This document shows positions 5,704-7,156 of a DNA stretch of 7,156 bases, piece by piece. The translations under genes and the position numbers were made by a program. Within the stretch, counting starts at the first letter, position 1. Each line of letters opens with the position of its first letter. This stretch comes from Caldifarciminota bacterium (GTDB lineage Bacteria; Hydrothermota; Hydrothermia; S141-80). The stretch is taken from NCBI GenBank assembly GCA_027053375.1, contig JALUJC010000316.1, positions 1 through 7,156 of the forward strand, in the 5' to 3' direction. The notes under the pieces are model-generated. The model worked only from the letters and a program-made list of their open reading frames with translations, made no database searches and was not told where the DNA came from.

Positions 5704-7156
5704 CCCTTGACTCCCTGTTCAATGGGTCTCAACTGGACGCGGGCCCTGCCCCGGGCATCCAGCAGTCGGTTGATTTCCTGGTCATAGAAACCACGATAAG
5801 TACGCAGCATCTTTTCGGGCAACGCTGAATTCCAGCGAACCCGAACCCGAACCCGCCGCTCGCCGGCAATGAGCTCCACCCAGTCCCCTTCTTCCAGGTC
5901 CAGGGACGCACCGGTGTCCGGGTGCATCTCCACCACACTGCGCAGGTTCAGTTCGCCCACAGCACGCTGGATCAACTCGCCAGACCAGATCCAGGGGTTG
6001 GCTTTCCACAGGAGGTCCTCCACCACCAGCAGGTATGCTTCAGCAGTGGTGGATGTATCTGTCTCCTCCGGCAGCTGGATCTTCCTGGGAAGGAAGGGAT
6101 AGGTCAGGCGATCCGGGACCCAGCGGGTTTTGAAATACCGCAGGGTGGGAATGTCCTCGGGATAAGGCTCTTCCACCTTTTCAGGTTCGCGTGAAACCTC
6201 CGCATACAGGGGGTGATCCTGTCGGATATGCTCCCAGATCTCCTCAAGGGAAGCCCCCACAGGATCTCCCAGTGTCTGCAGAAGCTTCTGCCAGATGGTG
6301 TGATCGGGGAGAGACAGCCCGAGAGGAGGAAGGGCCGCATGAAAAGGAAGGAGGTAGCCTGTGGTGTTCACCAGGGTCCCCTCAATCTCATAGGGTACGG
6401 CCTCGGGCAGGATTGCATGGGCGTAGGCGTCAACAGGCGAGGGGTGGGAAGAGACCACCACAAGAAAGTCCAGGCGGGAGAGGGCTTCCTCCCAGAGATC
6501 CCGCTGGGGATATTCCACCATCGGGTCCACGTTCCAGAGGACCAGGGATCGGATGGTCCCCTCAAGAATGGCGGTGAGGATCTCCCCCGCACCTTTTCCT
6601 GGATGGGGCGCCGGTCGGTGGGCGTCCAGCAATCCAGGGTGAACCCCCATATCCACGAACCCCTGACCGTTGGGCGCGTGGCGAAGGTAAAGCACATGAA
6701 GATGAGGGAACCATCCCTTAAGAGAAAGAAGCGCCGTCTGAACCTTTTCGGGAAGGGCGTCATGCAGAATCAGGAGCGTGGGCGTGGATGTCCGTTCCAG
6801 ATCTGTGCGCCAGCGTTCCACCCACCGAAGGGCTTCTTCCAGTTCCCGTTCCGGATGAAGGGTCAGGGATTCTGGATCCCAGGGGAGGGAGGCACCGGGA
6901 TAAGGTGTCCAGTTCTGGATCCGCACTCCTTTTCTTCGCGCGCGAACCAGGCGAATCCCTAGAAGGGGCCAGCGATTCAGAATGGGGGTATGCCAGATCC
7001 AGATTCGTTCCACCTGATCGATCACATCCAGCGTATCGGGTGAAGCAGAAGCTCCCAGCGCGTGATAGGCAGGATCCCGGGCTGTGGTGGCCGCTTCAGG
7101 ACGGCGGTGATCCAGGTTTGCAGAGCGCAGAACCCTGCGCGCGAGACGTGCAAACA
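5700..7156 (-). CDS. nuoG: NADH-quinone oxidoreductase subunit G, C-terminal 484 residues (start outside window)
   Basis: Peripheral-arm subunit of complex I, whose N-terminal part normally carries Fe-S clusters and whose remainder is a molybdopterin-oxidoreductase-like fold. Only the latter is in the window. The open frame continues to the right edge; residues 1-43 upstream of the first in-frame GTG (7025) read ARRVLRSANLDHR and look like genuine NuoG, so 7025 is not the start. In fragment numbering, NGQGFVDMGVHPG (162-174) matches the family's N-G-DMG-P block. LPEAVPYEIEGTLVNTTGY (249-267) is the LP...GT..N..G signature. Residues about 390-455, with VVEMHPDTGASLDLEEGDWV, form the C-terminal molybdopterin-dinucleotide-binding-like barrel. 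NuoG has no catalytic molybdopterin in characterised enzymes. The stop overlaps the nuoH ATG. Another molybdopterin-family oxidoreductase is possible in principle, but adjacency to nuoH makes NuoG much more likely. Confidence 0.93.
   Translation of the reverse strand, partial: FARLARRVLRSANLDHRRPEAATTARDPAYHALGASASPDTLDVIDQVERIWIWHTPILNRWPLLGIRLVRARRKGVRIQNWTPYPGASLPWDPESLTLHPERELEEALRWVERWRTDLERTSTPTLLILHDALPEKVQTALLSLKGWFPHLHVLYLRHAPNGQGFVDMGVHPGLLDAHRPAPHPGKGAGEILTAILEGTIRSLVLWNVDPMVEYPQRDLWEEALSRLDFLVVVSSHPSPVDAYAHAILPEAVPYEIEGTLVNTTGYLLPFHAALPPLGLSLPDHTIWQKLLQTLGDPVGASLEEIWEHIRQDHPLYAEVSREPEKVEEPYPEDIPTLRYFKTRWVPDRLTYPFLPRKIQLPEETDTSTTAEAYLLVVEDLLWKANPWIWSGELIQRAVGELNLRSVVEMHPDTGASLDLEEGDWVELIAGERRVRVRVRWNSALPEKMLRTYRGFYDQEINRLLDARGRARVQLRPIEQGVKG

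Noticed and set aside
6213..6962. 249-codon plus-strand open frame opposite nuoG
   Set aside because: Shadow of the nuoG reading frame, produced by scarcity of TTA/CTA/TCA codons in nuoG; no family resemblance.
7023..7025. GTG at 7025 as the start of nuoG
   Set aside because: The same frame stays open for 43 more codons to the window edge and reads as NuoG-like sequence, so the true start is outside the window.

Overview
The window is ordinary bacterial housekeeping DNA. It is GC-rich by eye and almost entirely coding. It holds five protein genes, two of them cut by the window edges, and one tRNA. All six are recognisable from family motifs, and every reading frame I followed is intact. The organism is a bacterium with a NuoG/NuoH-type complex I. 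The Arg/Glu-rich proteins and a near-leaderless promoter would suit a thermophile or a lineage such as Chloroflexota or Deinococcus-Thermus. That is a weak inference, and the sequence alone does not fix the phylum.

Layout. Positions 1-2457 (minus strand) carry rplT-pheS-pheT, encoding ribosomal protein L20 and the two subunits of phenylalanyl-tRNA synthetase. rplT and pheS abut (TAA then ATG). pheS and pheT overlap in ATGA. pheT runs out of the window after 371 codons. Positions 2458-2579 are the only sizeable intergenic space and contain a divergent promoter pair arranged symmetrically about position 2534. Positions 2580-4649 (plus strand) encode a complete UvrD/PcrA helicase. Positions 4669-4745 (minus strand) are tRNA-Arg(CCU) with an encoded CCA. 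Positions 4753-7156 (minus strand) carry the 3' part of nuoG and all of nuoH, again overlapping in ATGA. The tRNA lies only 7 nt downstream of nuoH.

How the genes work together. The left operon serves translation (50S assembly and Phe-tRNA charging with editing). The right operon encodes part of the NADH:quinone oxidoreductase and apparently continues into a tRNA gene. The helicase is a single DNA-repair/replication gene whose promoter is back-to-back with that of rplT.

No mobile element, CRISPR array, phage gene, defence system or unknown gene is visible. The points worth a second look are the mirror-symmetric promoter pair, the very short leader predicted for the helicase mRNA, the absence of infC-rpmI in front of rplT, and the junction of nuoH with a tRNA in place of nuoI.
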